Shown: positions 22,755 to 33,177 of the stretch, piece by piece
Numbering within the stretch: position 1 is the first letter of the stretch
How the letters are laid out: the number at the start of each line of letters is the position of its first letter
Program-made: the position numbers and the translations under genes
Assembly (NCBI RefSeq): GCF_001661265.1
Contig: NW_017566994.1
Coordinates: forward strand, 1 to 64,000
Source: Saitoella complicata NRRL Y-17804
Lineage: Eukaryota; Ascomycota; Saitoellomycetes; Saitoellales; Saitoellaceae
Reading direction: 5' to 3'
DNA: 64,000 nt
Notes under the pieces: generated by a model
The model's database searches: none
What the model was told of the DNA's origin: nothing
The model's input: only the letters and a program-made list of their open reading frames with translations

Positions 22755-25149
22755 TTACTCCATACCATCCAAGAACACCAATCCCTCACCCTCTTCCACG
22801 GCTTGCCAAACACCCAACTCCTCGTACTCTTTAACACACTCCTTGAACTGGTCCTCCGTGAATCCCTTACTAATCACCCTCCTCTTCAACGTAGCCAACT
22901 CCCAATCATGCTTGAACACCTCACCTGCATTCGCCAAATCACGGATAATCTTGTAGATCTTGGAATTGACGGTGGTATCGACACGGTCATCGTCGCCGCG
23001 GCCAGCCATGAGGGTAGACTTGGACGACTCGAGGAGACGGAGGGCTTCATCGACGTCTTCCTGGATGACAACGTCGGAGAACCTCAGACGCGCCAAAGCT
23101 TGGGAAAGACGGACGATACCGAGCAATGTACGCGGGGATGTATGCGCGAAATGCCCGGAACTACCGCGACCAATTTCGTCCCTCTTCCTGTCCTGCCTCA
23201 GACGGGTGTAGGTACCAACGACATACTCTCCAACCTCCTTCGAGACGACAGGCCTGTACGTTCTCGCCATCGCGACGAATTGTCTGATGGTGGCGGGGTC
23301 GAGGGCCTCCTCGTTGGTGGTAGGGTGCTTGTTATGCATGTGAACGTACGCAACGTGCTGTGCCAACCTCTCATCATCGTCGCGAGCCGGAGTATCGAGA
23401 ATCAAGAACAAAACATCGAAACGAGACAAGAGCGCAGCGGGCAGGTTGATATTCTCCAATGGCGAAACTCGGGGGTTGTAACGACCGTAGGCAGGGTTAG
23501 CGGCGGCGAGGATGGAGGTACGTGCGTTGAGTGTGGTTGTGATACCGGCCTTGGAGATCGAGATGGTTTGTTGTTCCATGACTTCGTGAATTGCTGTTCT
23601 GTCTCCGTCGTCCATCTTGTCGAATTCATCGATACAGCAGATACCCTGATCAGCCAAGACCAAGGCACCACCCTCCAAGACCATCTCATCCGTGACAGGA
23701 TCTCTCATGACGGCTGCAGTAAGACCAACACCGGAAGAACCACGACCGGTGGTGTAAACTGATCGGGGAGCGACCTTGGAGATAAACTTGAGAAGCTGGG
23801 ATTTGGCCACACCGGGGTCACCCATTAAACACACATTGATATCACCCCTGATCTTCATACCATCACCCATCTCCTTAGTTACACCACCAATCAACAACAA
23901 GAGCAACGCCTTCTTAACATCCTCGTGACCCCAGATTTCAGGAGCGATGGACGCGGCCATACGCTCGTAGACTCCACCAGAACGCTGCATCTCCATGATG
24001 CGTGCGGTGGTCTCGGCGTTGTTGATGAGACTGGTGTACTGCTTCTTGAGTTGCTTGACATGTTGTGCCTCGAGGTAAGTGTCGGTAAGGAGACCGGCGC
24101 GGATAGCCTTGAAGCCGGTGTAGGGTGTAGGAAGGAAGACACCGGCAATTTCGACGACGTCTCCAGGTGAGCAGGAGCGCGTCAGAGGGCCGTAGAGAGA
24201 CACCGTAAGCTGACGGGGGATGTGACCGACAGGGACCTGGTCAGTCATCTCTTGCACCTTGACCTCCTGGAATGCCGAGAACTTGGACGCGCGAGTAGAC
24301 ATGTACAGCTGGCCCTTGGCGTCGTTTCGCTTACAGTCGTCTGAAGGACAGGTAGTAAGAGGTGTCACTTGCTTTCCCTTAACTTGCTGGAAGACTTCAG
24401 AACCACAGGAGTCACAGGTGTATGCGTTAACTTGGAGACTGGGCTTGACGTCCGAAACACGGGTGACGATACCACGGACAGTAATGAGGTGACCGAGGTG
24501 CTCACCACGAACTTCGCGGACCGCAAGAGACTTTGTACGTGTTGGTGGGTTGATGTAGAGAGTATATCTTCGCAACAACTCTGGAGGGAACTGACCCTCG
24601 TTACCCGAGCCCACTGTATCGCTCTGCGCCGCTTCCGCATTGACTTGGTTTCGTGACTCTCGTTGAGACTGGATCACGTCCAAAACGTTTTCACGGGATG
24701 AGATGTCCTCCGATGGTCGAGGAAGGATGCCGTCGATCGCGCGGGAGATGAGCTCATTGTAGCGCTTCGTGTTGTTGAGGATAGAGTTCAGCAAGTCGCG
24801 TTGCGGGTGTTCGTAGGCTTGTAGGTCATCGAGGTCGATGGTGACGGTGTCGCGAGCGCGGTTCGAGATCTCTTGCAACATGGACATGTACTTCTGGTGA
24901 GTGCCGCGGGGCTGCGCCGGTGCGTCCTCACCGTCGAGATCCATGTCGTCGTCGAAATCGTCGGGGAGGTCCTCCTCTGCTCCGTCGGCAGTTGTCATAA
25001 CTTGCTTAGTCTTGAAGTCCTGGAGAAAGGAAGTGATGCGAGCTATTACGCGTGTCAGTGAGGCCCAACTCGAGCATCATGAAGAGAAACTCACTGAGGT
25101 AGTCGTCATAGTTGACGTTGATACCGATAGTGGGAGGTCCGGATGCCAT
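22755..25149 (-). CDS. MCM7: MCM7, replicative helicase subunit
   Basis: Two exons (25095-25149, 22755-25042) give about 780 residues. It is a subunit of the nuclear Mcm2-7 replicative helicase. The first exon encodes [18 protein letters not shown] and joins across a 52-nt intron to [10 protein letters not shown]. The acidic stretch [13 protein letters not shown] follows. The MCM N-terminal domain carries a zinc motif (CDSCGSEVF...CPSDDC), and the MCM7-typical [23 protein letters not shown] lies next. The AAA+ core has Walker A GDPGVAKS (near 421), Walker B CIDEFDKM and the arginine finger SRFD (near 558). The C-terminal winged-helix region is present. Two ACGCGT (MCB) elements, one 27 bp upstream of the start and one inside the intron, suggest G1/S control by an MBF-type factor. 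Confidence 0.96.
25048..25053. promoter_or_regulatory. MCB element ACGCGT in MCM7 intron 1
   Basis: A palindromic ACGCGT lies a few bases upstream of the MCM7 intron 1 acceptor. MBF (Mbp1-Swi6 type) binds this core in yeasts. Being intronic, it is weaker evidence than the upstream copy. Confidence 0.35.
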
Positions 25150-25175
25150 TGTCGCGGTTCCTCAGTAACAGACAG

Positions 25176-25181
25176 ACGCGT
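25176..25181. promoter_or_regulatory. MCB element ACGCGT upstream of MCM7
   Basis: ACGCGT lies 27 bp upstream of the MCM7 start codon. It is the MluI cell-cycle box found upstream of S-phase genes in budding and fission yeast, so a G1/S induction role is plausible here. Confidence 0.5.
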
Positions 25182-25554
25182 CTCGCCGGGGATATAGATG
25201 GAGAAAAAAAGACTCGGCCGAACGAGAGGATAAATGCGCTTGATGATCTGGAGACTGCCAGCCGGGGATGAATGCGGATCACGGCGTCCTTCTCGTTGCC
25301 TGTCGGTGCAATTGCGTTCTGGTGTTGCGCGCCGCCGTTCGTGTTTTGTTTGACCCCCCCATTGGATGGTCAGGGGCACCGGCACCTGGAGTTACTTATG
25401 CTAGGAATCACAAGAGGATGAACAAGACCGAGATGGTGAGGAAGTTGAGGAAGACGTAGGACGACTTCGCTAAAAATGGAAGATAGGCGAATGATTGTAT
25501 TGATAACCATAGCCATAGCTTGTTCGCTATCCTGAACAATAACCTCCATCCTAA

Positions 25555-26215
25555 ACTTGCAGACTAACAAATTCAGAGATTGACGGTGAGAGCCGAGGAG
25601 AGAGTACGGACAGCGACTGTGAACGTAAGAGCGTAAGAGCGTAAGCACAGAAGGACAGTGTCAGCGTAGGCGACACGGACAACGTAAGAGCCTGCTGCGG
25701 AAGCGGACGACGACGGAGTAGGATGCGATGCAACGAACATGAACAAGGGAGAGACAGTGAGTGACTTGGCCAGAAGTTAACGACGATGACCGTGAGGAGA
25801 CTGGATCTGGATGACGGAGAGTAAACCGAACAACGACGGAGAGAAGGTTGAAGTACGACGTAGGGGTACGAGGACGGAGGAGTAGGCTGCAACAACGACG
25901 ACGATGGAGTACGACGACGGGAGTAGGGCAACGGCGTAGGTCTAGACCGAGGTCCGAGAGAGCACAACGACGTAGGTGCAGATCAGACGACGAGAATGTA
26001 GGACAACGAGAATGTAAGACAACGAGAGAGTAGGCTGTACGCTGAATCAACGACGGCGTAAACTCCACCGTAAAACTCAACCAATTCACTGGAACCAAGG
26101 CCTGGGAAGGTCCGGACAGCGTCAGCGTAGGTGTAACAACGAAAGCGGACGGACAGCGTCAGCGTAAGCGGTAGAGAGCGGTGAGCGTGTGGACGGTAGC
26201 CCTAACGACGACAAC
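25555..26215 (+). repeat. Degenerate purine-rich, GTARG-rich block
   Basis: About 660 bp poor in T on the plus strand and dense in the pentamer GTAAG/GTAGG, with about 16 copies by eye where roughly one is expected by chance. Three copies of a 17-mer with consensus GACAGYGTCAGCGTARG lie at 25654-25670, 26115-26131 and 26152-26168. The unit GTAAGAGC is iterated at 25625-25650. Tracts of ACGACG lie in between. It could be an old degraded tandem array or a promoter or transcribed leader with strand-specific composition. The function is unknown. Confidence 0.6.
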
Positions 26216-26494
26216 GACAGGGACGACGCAACAGCGACCACAATCCGGGTCCCGGTGTCGTGCGCAGATAATAGGTAGACTGAAGAACACAATTAGCATG
26301 AACAGTAATGAATGGGGGAGAGGTGATCGAGCAGGAGAGTTCGGGGAGGTCGAGGTAGGTCGGTCAGCTGCTTACCCTGCCTCAGAAGCTGTACAAAAAG
26401 ATCAATTGCTTGCCATTAACTAGACTTACAAAGCTTGATTCTCATGTCTTCGACGACTATATGCTATCATATTCTCTCTCCAAAACGTATCCGG

Positions 26495-26499
26495 CCAAT
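26495..26499 (+). promoter_or_regulatory. CCAAT box upstream of cytochrome c1
   Basis: CCAAT lies 118 bp upstream of the cytochrome c1 start. The HAP complex (Hap2/3/5) activates respiratory genes such as CYT1 through this box in fungi. The assignment rests on motif and position only. Confidence 0.4.
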
Positions 26500-26612
26500 C
26501 AACTTCGACCTGTACGCACGACCAAAAATCGCCCTAACTAACATCACCGCTCAGAGTACTCCACCCAGACTCCATCACCCCACGAAAGGGCCGAACGTCT
26601 GTCAGCTTCACC

Positions 26613-27963
26613 ATGTTCTCGCGATTCGCCCGTCAGACCGCTCAGAAGGGTCAGTCCTTCAAGGTACATCGCCCTTCTCGCGTCCCTGGTGTCTGGTCAT
26701 CTCCATTCACCCGGGCAACGCCGCGACCTCGTAAAGGCGATCTTGTACTGACATGAGGTTTCCCCAGCGTTTCGCTTCCTCCTCTACCACCGCTGGTGCT
26801 AAGCCATCCCTCGTCACCCCCATCTTGGCCACCACCGTCGCCCTTGGATCAGCTTTGGCGTACACCGCTACCTACGGAGGTTTGAGCGCCAACTCCCCCG
26901 CAGAGAACGGATTGCACCCTGCCGCCTACCCATGGAGTCACAATGGAATGCTTCAGGGTTTCGACCACTCTAGGTGAGTTTCGATGAGATGTGACTGTTT
27001 GCAGTGGATTCCGAATTGCGGGTTGGTTGAGCGGATTTCCGACATGGACCGAAATGAATCGCAAGGGATGGTAATTATCGGCACAAAGACATCGAACGTT
27101 CGGCGATATTATTTTGTCGCCACCCATAAATCTCAACTCCCGACATCTTTAAACGAAATCAACGACATCCATTTTGCCCCTTACTCAACCCGCTTTGGAT
27201 CTATGCAAACCAATCGCATATCTGTATTGTCCCGAGGATTGAAACTAACAGTGTATATAGCATTCGTCGTGGTTACCAGGTTTACCGTGAGGTTTGTGCT
27301 GCCTGTCACTCCCTCGACCGCATTGCCTGGCGTAACCTTGTCGGTGTCTCCCACACCACCACCGAGGCTAAGGCCATGGCTGAGGAGCACGAATACACCG
27401 ACGGTCCCGATGACAACGGTGACATGTTCGAGCGCCCTGGTAAGCTCGCCGACTACATGCCCAGACCCTACCCCAACGACGAGGCCGCCCGTGCCGGTAA
27501 CCAGGGAGCTCTTCCCCCTGATCTTTCCCTCATGGTCAAGGCCCGTCACGGTGGTGCTGACTACATCTTCGCTCTTTTGACCGGTTACTGCGACCCTCCC
27601 GCTGGTGTCCAGGTTCCTGAGGGCATGAACTACAACCCTTACTTCCCTGGTGGTCAGATTGCTATGGCCCGTGTCCTTTACGACGGTCTCGTCGAGTACG
27701 ATGATGGTACCCCCGCCACCACCTCCCAGATGGCCAAGGATGTTGTTACTTTCTTGAACTGGGCCGCTGAGCCTGAGCTCGACCAGCGCAAGAAGATGGG
27801 TATGCAGGTGTTGGTTATCTTGACCGGTTTGTGGGCCTTGTCAGTGTGGAAGAAGAGATTCGTCTGGTCTACTCTCAAGACTAGGAAGATTGCGTACATT
27901 CCTCCGAAGGAGGTCAGGGCGGAGTTCAAGGAGGTTGACCAGAGGATGAAGATGAAAGAGTAA
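26613..27963 (+). CDS. CYT1: Cytochrome c1, complex III
   Basis: Three exons (26613-26663, 26768-26973, 27261-27963) give about 319 residues. It is the haem-bearing subunit of the mitochondrial cytochrome bc1 complex and passes electrons from the Rieske protein to cytochrome c. It has a mitochondrial presequence ([13 protein letters not shown]...) and a bipartite hydrophobic segment ([17 protein letters not shown]). The covalent haem site is C98-A-A-C101-H102 within [13 protein letters not shown]. The axial Met lies in [10 protein letters not shown], and the C-terminal anchor is [14 protein letters not shown]. Codon use is strongly biased to C-ending and preferred codons, as expected for a highly expressed gene. 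Intron 2 is 287 nt, several times longer than most in the window; its donor and acceptor are unambiguous because the frame restores [13 protein letters not shown]. Confidence 0.95.
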
Positions 27964-28843
27964 ACGCGAGACTGAAACAGTTTGGTTGCTTTGTGGAGGT
28001 GGAAGAAGGCGTTTACACTTGAGTGAGAACTGTACGAAAAATGGGAGGGAAGGTGAGGGTGAAGTAATGATATCACATTTGTGTAAGTAGTGGGGAGAGG
28101 CGAGCGAGAGAGCTCGTCAACATCAGATTAGGACTCTAATCTCTGTTTATATCCAAATAACGTGTATTCCATTGATATTCAACCGCAATCCTTGTACTAT
28201 GCACGAACCCGTCGCCGAACGTCAGTTTCCGGGTGCCGGCGGTTGTCGGTGCATCCAGTTCACCCGTGGGAAACTCGATGTAATCGAAGTGTGTCTGGCC
28301 GATGCCGTAAATCCAGGTCAGAGAATAGCCAAAGTTGTTTGTGTTTGTGTTTCATATCCTTGGGTGAAGTATTAATGAGGTCTGTTTTGTGTGCGTACGT
28401 CTACAGGAATAGCAAACTTACGTGTACGTGAACCGAATGAAGGTCACCGTAGTGCGTGATTGGACGTTTCCAAAACCCAGCTTCACTTCACGGGAATCCT
28501 GCCCCGCTCTTTCAATGCCATTCGTCTACGGTACGGCCCTTGGTGATGATTCTGTTATCAGGAATGGCACTCCGTGCGTAAATTCCGTGCGACTTCAGCA
28601 CTCGGGATGTATACCTACCACTAGAGTACCCTGTCAGTAGGTAAGCAATGTACCTGTAATGGGCTGCCAGTCGGGTGACGTTGAGCGTTACAGGTACGGC
28701 AAGAATCACTCTGTCTGATATTGATATATGGCACAAGCTTTCCGCAACAGGTTGAGCAATATTAGTTACGACCGTGGGACAGGAATCATAACATGTATTG
28801 CACGGTCAAACATACTCAATTCTGACACCTAGTCTCAGATCGT
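27964..28843. other. Intergenic, convergent CYT1 and FBH1-like 3' ends
   Basis: 880 bp with no recognised gene. A small plus-strand frame from 28202 (MHEPVAERQFPGAGGCRC...) could be a short protein or exon, but it has no clear partner. The minus strand near 28600-28640 has a tRNA A-box-like string without a B box. I would not annotate either. Confidence 0.4.
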
Positions 28844-31741
28844 CTACAGTCTTCGCCAACTACCGCCCTCCAAAACCATGAGTTCATCGTCACTATCCTC
28901 CTCAGGTTTCTTCTGCTCATCATTGTCTTCCTTCGGTCCATACCAGAAGTACTGAATACATATTTCCTTCTCAACATTCTCTTTCTCGGCGATCTCCAAA
29001 GTCTTAAGATCAATATTCAAAAATGGTGACTGCTCATCCAAGTCTGTCACACTCTTTCTTAATGTTGCACCGGTTCGTTTCTCTAAGACTTGCCGACACC
29101 ATGTTGCATACTCCTTCAACGGAAGGTACTCTGCCTGCGACGCGCAGTCAAGGCAACAGAGGTACTCCGTGACGCCAAGTGGAATAGTGTACGGCGTTGG
29201 CGCAGGCAAACACAACTCGAAGGACATCGCTGACGCAGACGGAATGTACGATATTGTACGGCTGCTGGGCATGTTGCACCTTGGGCAAGGCAAAGCCATC
29301 AGTAGCGCCCTGAAGAAAAACCTGTGTAAACCCTGCCGTCGTACCAACAATCCCAACATCGTATCATTCAATATCAACTCTCTCTGAGCTCGCGTACATG
29401 CAACATTCAACAAATTCAGGTTCTCAGCTTGCCACAAGCCCGTGCCAATTTGATATCGCTTATCGAATGCATCCCAGTAATCATCTCCAACGACAACACG
29501 TGGCCATTCAAGTCCCTTTGCACGGTGGGTAGTAGTCAGGATAACATCCGACTCTTCCGGCGATGTAACGCAGTTCTCCTGCGCTCGGTCGACAGCCTCC
29601 AAGAATCCGGGTTGCTCAAAAGTAGGGACCATCGCAACGAGAGAGAGGAGAGCCATATCAACTTCATCATCCTGCTCTTCGACATAAGATTCCAGCTGAT
29701 CCCATGTCGCAAACTTCTTGAGCTTCCAGTGTGTGACCATATGGGGTCTCTTGTGGTAGAGATGGTAGGCATCCCGGTAGATCGATAAGTAATTTCTCGA
29801 TTGATACTCTTCAACGTTGATATGTACTCTGGGCATGGCGGGGAGCGTGGCGAGTCGAAGCACCTTCTCCACCAACTCCTTGTTACTCCGGAAGATGACC
29901 GTGTGGTGGATCACGTAATCTAGCTGTTCCGCATCGGTAGCCCACCCAGGGAACTTTCGGTATACATGATCCGCAATATCAGTGCCCTTCACGGGTATAG
30001 TTTCCCCCTTCAGCTGCAAGAGTAAATTCGATGCGTTCGCAATATTCCTTCCAAATCGGAAACTCTGACTGAGACGGAATATGTTGCTCGCTTGCAGTGA
30101 CTCCCACGTACTCTTGGCTCCGCGCCAGACGTAAATCAATTGATGAACGTCGCCCACCAAGACAACTTTGCTCTTCAGCCTCCGCAGCACGTCCAGCTCA
30201 CATTCCGTAGCATCCTGAGCCTCGTCCCACAAGATATAGTCGAAGTCAAGCTCACCATTCCGTGCCCATATTCCCTTACCAGACAATTGCCACAGTTTGA
30301 CTTGCGCTGCATAGTTAAGAGGTGCATCCGGCTCATTCATGTCAGATACGAGTCTCCACAATTTTGTAGCATAGCTGAAGAGCTCCCCAGGGTCCATGCT
30401 CTTCGTCTTTTCCGGATCCTGGTATGGAAGGTGTTCCTCCGTCAAAGTGGGATCAGCGGATGCCAGGAATTTGTTCAAACACTTCAGTATACGACCAGCT
30501 TTGCCGTATCCTGTCATTTGACCGCTTCCACCGGCCCTATCGGGTATCTGAAGAAGTCTGATTACCTCTGACTGAGTGAGCTCGCGCGGTCGCTCCTTGC
30601 TTGAAGATTGCCTTTGCGAGCTTTGCGAAGAGGAACGTGTCGCAGCGTATGCCTTAGCACGAGCTCGAGGATCTTGAGCCACAATGGCCGCATGTGCGAG
30701 TGAGTTGACTGTTCGTGAATCTTGAGTCCCTCGACTGAGTTTAGTGAGAATATGCTCTGCAACCGTTCTGTTGAAAGCGACGAAGAGAATACGTTCATCC
30801 GCGCTTCTCGCCTTTGCGAATTCCACCAACGTCGTCGTCTTTCCCGACCCAGCATATGCGAATACCTTTGTCAGATTACCTAACGGCCGCTCGGGGTTGA
30901 TCACCGCCAGCTGTTCTTCTGTCCACTGCCCATGACCATTTGGCTGAGACGAGCTTTGCTTACTTCTCCAGTCAACATTTTGCAACGCGGCATGCGTCAT
31001 ACGCGACATGGGACTTGCGCTCTTATGCCGTACGACTGAACTCAAGTTGTGTAGATCAAGGAGGTATACCATAGCTGAAACTAGATATCGAAGGACATCC
31101 ACTGGCAGAACTGAAGCCGTCTGGGCATGAACCCACTCAATGTAGTCTTGGACTTCACTGCCAGGAAGTAAGAGGAGTGTTGCAGCGATGAGGGTGTAAA
31201 GCGCGGCTTCGTTTGACTGAAGGATAACGGCGAGGTTGGAGGTGATTTGCCGAGATTTGGTCCTCAAAACTGGAAGGATCGTTGTCGTCACATCTGTAGG
31301 TATTGGCGGTAATCGAAATGACCCTGGTGCTTTTACTCCGGCCATTGCCTTCACCGCTGTCAATACAGCTTCCACATGGGCCATGGTACTCTCCGCCCAT
31401 GTGTATCCCAAGCTCGCCTCCACTTGATCCACGAGAGCCGCCAGGCTCAGTTCACAAAACCTCCTCGGCACCTTGAAGTTTTCCACACCATACACGTCAC
31501 ATCCAACCCATTTACACAACAAGGGCCGTCGCGCATGCTCAAAATATTTTCGCTTGACATCTTCAAGATGCCGACATCGTGCCTCCCAAAGATCGGTGCC
31601 ACCGATGGCCCAGAAAGAAAAGAGTAAAGGGGAGGCATCAATGGAGCGCTCAATATCCAAGAAACTGACATATGAAGTAATGACTTGCACCAGCTCAGTC
31701 GGGAAAGCGAAGAGGGACGAAGTGGACGAGAAGGGCGTCAT
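28844..31741 (-). CDS. F-box/UvrD-type DNA helicase, Fbh1-like
   Basis: Single exon, 965 residues. An N-terminal F-box-like segment (FAFPTELVQVITSYVSFLDI, residues 12-31) precedes a UvrD/SF1A helicase. Motif I is AYAGSGKTTT (near 293). Motif II is LWDEAQD (near 507), with Gln as in Fbh1-type enzymes. Motif III is VGDVHQLIYVWRG. Motif V is TTHRAKGLEWPRV, and motif VI is NVACTRAQRELIL. A Ser/Gln-rich insertion lies after the motif Ia region. Two CxxC pairs (CPRC, CLDC) in the C-terminal part might bind zinc. Fbh1 uses the F-box to join an SCF ubiquitin ligase and dismantles Rad51 filaments. That role is inferred from architecture. The weak point is the degenerate F-box, so it could be a helicase relative without SCF binding. 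It is convergent with CYT1 and divergent from PAM17. Confidence 0.82.
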   Translation of the reverse strand: MTPFSSTSSLFAFPTELVQVITSYVSFLDIERSIDASPLLFSFWAIGGTDLWEARCRHLEDVKRKYFEHARRPLLCKWVGCDVYGVENFKVPRRFCELSLAALVDQVEASLGYTWAESTMAHVEAVLTAVKAMAGVKAPGSFRLPPIPTDVTTTILPVLRTKSRQITSNLAVILQSNEAALYTLIAATLLLLPGSEVQDYIEWVHAQTASVLPVDVLRYLVSAMVYLLDLHNLSSVVRHKSASPMSRMTHAALQNVDWRSKQSSSQPNGHGQWTEEQLAVINPERPLGNLTKVFAYAGSGKTTTLVEFAKARSADERILFVAFNRTVAEHILTKLSRGTQDSRTVNSLAHAAIVAQDPRARAKAYAATRSSSQSSQRQSSSKERPRELTQSEVIRLLQIPDRAGGSGQMTGYGKAGRILKCLNKFLASADPTLTEEHLPYQDPEKTKSMDPGELFSYATKLWRLVSDMNEPDAPLNYAAQVKLWQLSGKGIWARNGELDFDYILWDEAQDATECELDVLRRLKSKVVLVGDVHQLIYVWRGAKSTWESLQASNIFRLSQSFRFGRNIANASNLLLQLKGETIPVKGTDIADHVYRKFPGWATDAEQLDYVIHHTVIFRSNKELVEKVLRLATLPAMPRVHINVEEYQSRNYLSIYRDAYHLYHKRPHMVTHWKLKKFATWDQLESYVEEQDDEVDMALLSLVAMVPTFEQPGFLEAVDRAQENCVTSPEESDVILTTTHRAKGLEWPRVVVGDDYWDAFDKRYQIGTGLWQAENLNLLNVACTRAQRELILNDTMLGLLVRRQGLHRFFFRALLMALPCPRCNMPSSRTISYIPSASAMSFELCLPAPTPYTIPLGVTEYLCCLDCASQAEYLPLKEYATWCRQVLEKRTGATLRKSVTDLDEQSPFLNIDLKTLEIAEKENVEKEICIQYFWYGPKEDNDEQKKPEEDSDDELMVLEGGSWRRL

Positions 31742-32146
31742 GTTGGGTAGCGAAGATGTCGATCGAACTTGTGGATGACTGCAGTCTCTACTCCAACGGA
31801 CATACTGCTGCTCTCCAGCGCCTCTAGTGAGCGGTACGGGCGAACGTCGCCGAGAACAGGCGTGTATGCCTCGACGTACCGGGTGTACGTACCTACTGTA
31901 TTACGCAAACCGCGATATGGATATCGATGTTATTGAATTGCCGTTTGCGGTGACCGCTGTACATGGCGAGGGAACGACACAGGAGGAATCGAGGAGAAGT
32001 TTATTGAGGATTATCAAATCAGTTCACGGATATACTTAACGTTCAATCCGACTTTGCTCCCCAATTCAGGTCCCGGTGCGCTCATCACGCTGCGAAATCG
32101 AACGTTCAAGTAACGTCCATAACGAACGAAACCATATACCACAGCT
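31742..32146. promoter_or_regulatory. Divergent promoter, helicase / PAM17
   Basis: A 405-bp spacer between divergent genes. It has no recognised coding frame and no motif I can name with confidence. Confidence 0.4.
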
Positions 32147-32796
32147 ATGTTGCGAACGACTACACTAAGACCAGCGGTTCGCACAGCCCTGCCTACCCCT
32201 CTAGGAGCCTCCATCATCCGTCGGAGTGTCGCGACGACTCCCTCTGGCTCTGAAGCACCTGCATCCTCTACTACTCCCGCCCAGAAGCTTGACTGGCCGA
32301 CTTTTCTTTCGCTGAGACAACAATGCCGTCATGTTGGCCTTGCGTTTGCTCCCATTACGGGGCTTGCTTCTATGTTCGCATCCTTCGTGGTTCTCGGCTC
32401 CCAGGACATTGATCCGTCACAAACTATCTATGGCTTCGATCCTTTCATTGCGTACGGTGCCGCTACTGTCTGTATTGGTGGTGTTGGAGCCTTGTTGGGT
32501 CCAGCTATCGGTGAGGGCCTTTGGTGGATGACCAAGGGACGACATGTCAAGGCCCAAATGCAGGCAAGGCAGAAGGAGTTTTACGACAGAATCAAGAAGC
32601 ACAGAGTGGATGCTTCCAGACAGAGTTTCGCAAACCCTGTTCCGGATTACTATGGAGAGAAGATTGCAAGCTTGAAGGTAATCCACAATTCTTGGGAGAT
32701 GGACATGGAATCGTTTGCTAACTCAAAGTATAGGGTTACCGCCAGTGGTTGAGAGATCAGAAGGCGTTCAGGAACAAGAGTCAGAGATTCCTTTAA
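32147..32796 (+). CDS. PAM17: Pam17, presequence translocase motor subunit
   Basis: Two exons (32147-32677, 32734-32796; 56-nt intron with a GCTAAC branch) give about 197 residues. Pam17 is an inner-membrane subunit that supports the Tim23 import motor. An Arg/Ser/Thr-rich presequence is followed by LDWPTFLSLRQQCR, then two membrane segments (near 70-90 and 105-125). The family-typical C-terminal block EFYDRIKKHRVDASRQSFANPVPDYYGEKI comes next. The second exon supplies GYRQWLRDQKAFRNKSQRF, which is the expected end of the family and confirms the splice. Length matches fungal Pam17 (about 200). Confidence 0.93.
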
Positions 32797-33177
32797 GCGG
32801 TGAAGGATATCCGTTTGTACGATTACGTGAAGGAATTGGGAGGACGACATATGGACCTGTAGACACAGGACATGGCTGTGGACGCGTGAGTCCACCATAC
32901 CACTATCCTTTTGTACGCCAGCGTGAAAGAGGCCCCCAGCGGACGTAGCTAGCCGTAATAAAGCACTTCTCCGAGTACCCAAACCCATATCACCGTCACC
33001 GAACTTCTACATCTCCTTCAGCGAACTTTGTCTCATAGGCATGCACGCGCCCTTCATCTCCACCTAAAATTCCTGAGCCGCACGGAAAGTCATGGTACAC
33101 CAGCCGAACGTCATACCCCAACGACCACCATCCAGTAAACGCCAGCTGCTCGAAAGGCGCTGCTTGGATAGGGATCA
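32797..33177. other. Intergenic, PAM17 to Dnt1-like gene
   Basis: 381 bp with no coding frame or motif recognised. It presumably holds the PAM17 terminator and the downstream promoter. Confidence 0.4.

Larger units (their letters stand above)
25150..26612. other. MCM7/CYT1 divergent spacer
   Basis: 1.46 kb between divergent MCM7 and cytochrome c1. The MCM7-proximal part has the MCB. The CYT1-proximal part has a CCAAT box. The centre is a purine-rich, GTARG-rich block described separately. Open frames on the minus strand (25551-25967, 25661-26098) are repetitive Ser/Arg/Leu/Cys strings that follow from the composition and are not called genes. Confidence 0.55.

Noticed and set aside
25551-26098. 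Minus-strand frames of 138 and 145 codons as coding genes
   Set aside because: They are repetitive Ser/Arg/Leu/Cys strings that overlap each other and follow directly from the pyrimidine-rich repeat composition; no start context or domain supports them.
28172-28375. Small plus-strand protein (MHEPVAERQFPGAGGC...)
   Set aside because: It is interesting in composition but has no clear second exon, no known family and weak start context; recorded only as a possibility.
28570-28640. Possible minus-strand tRNA (TAGTGGTAGG resembles an A box)
   Set aside because: The 4-bp stem with a 7-nt loop lacks U at the position before the anticodon, and no B box or acceptor pairing is present.
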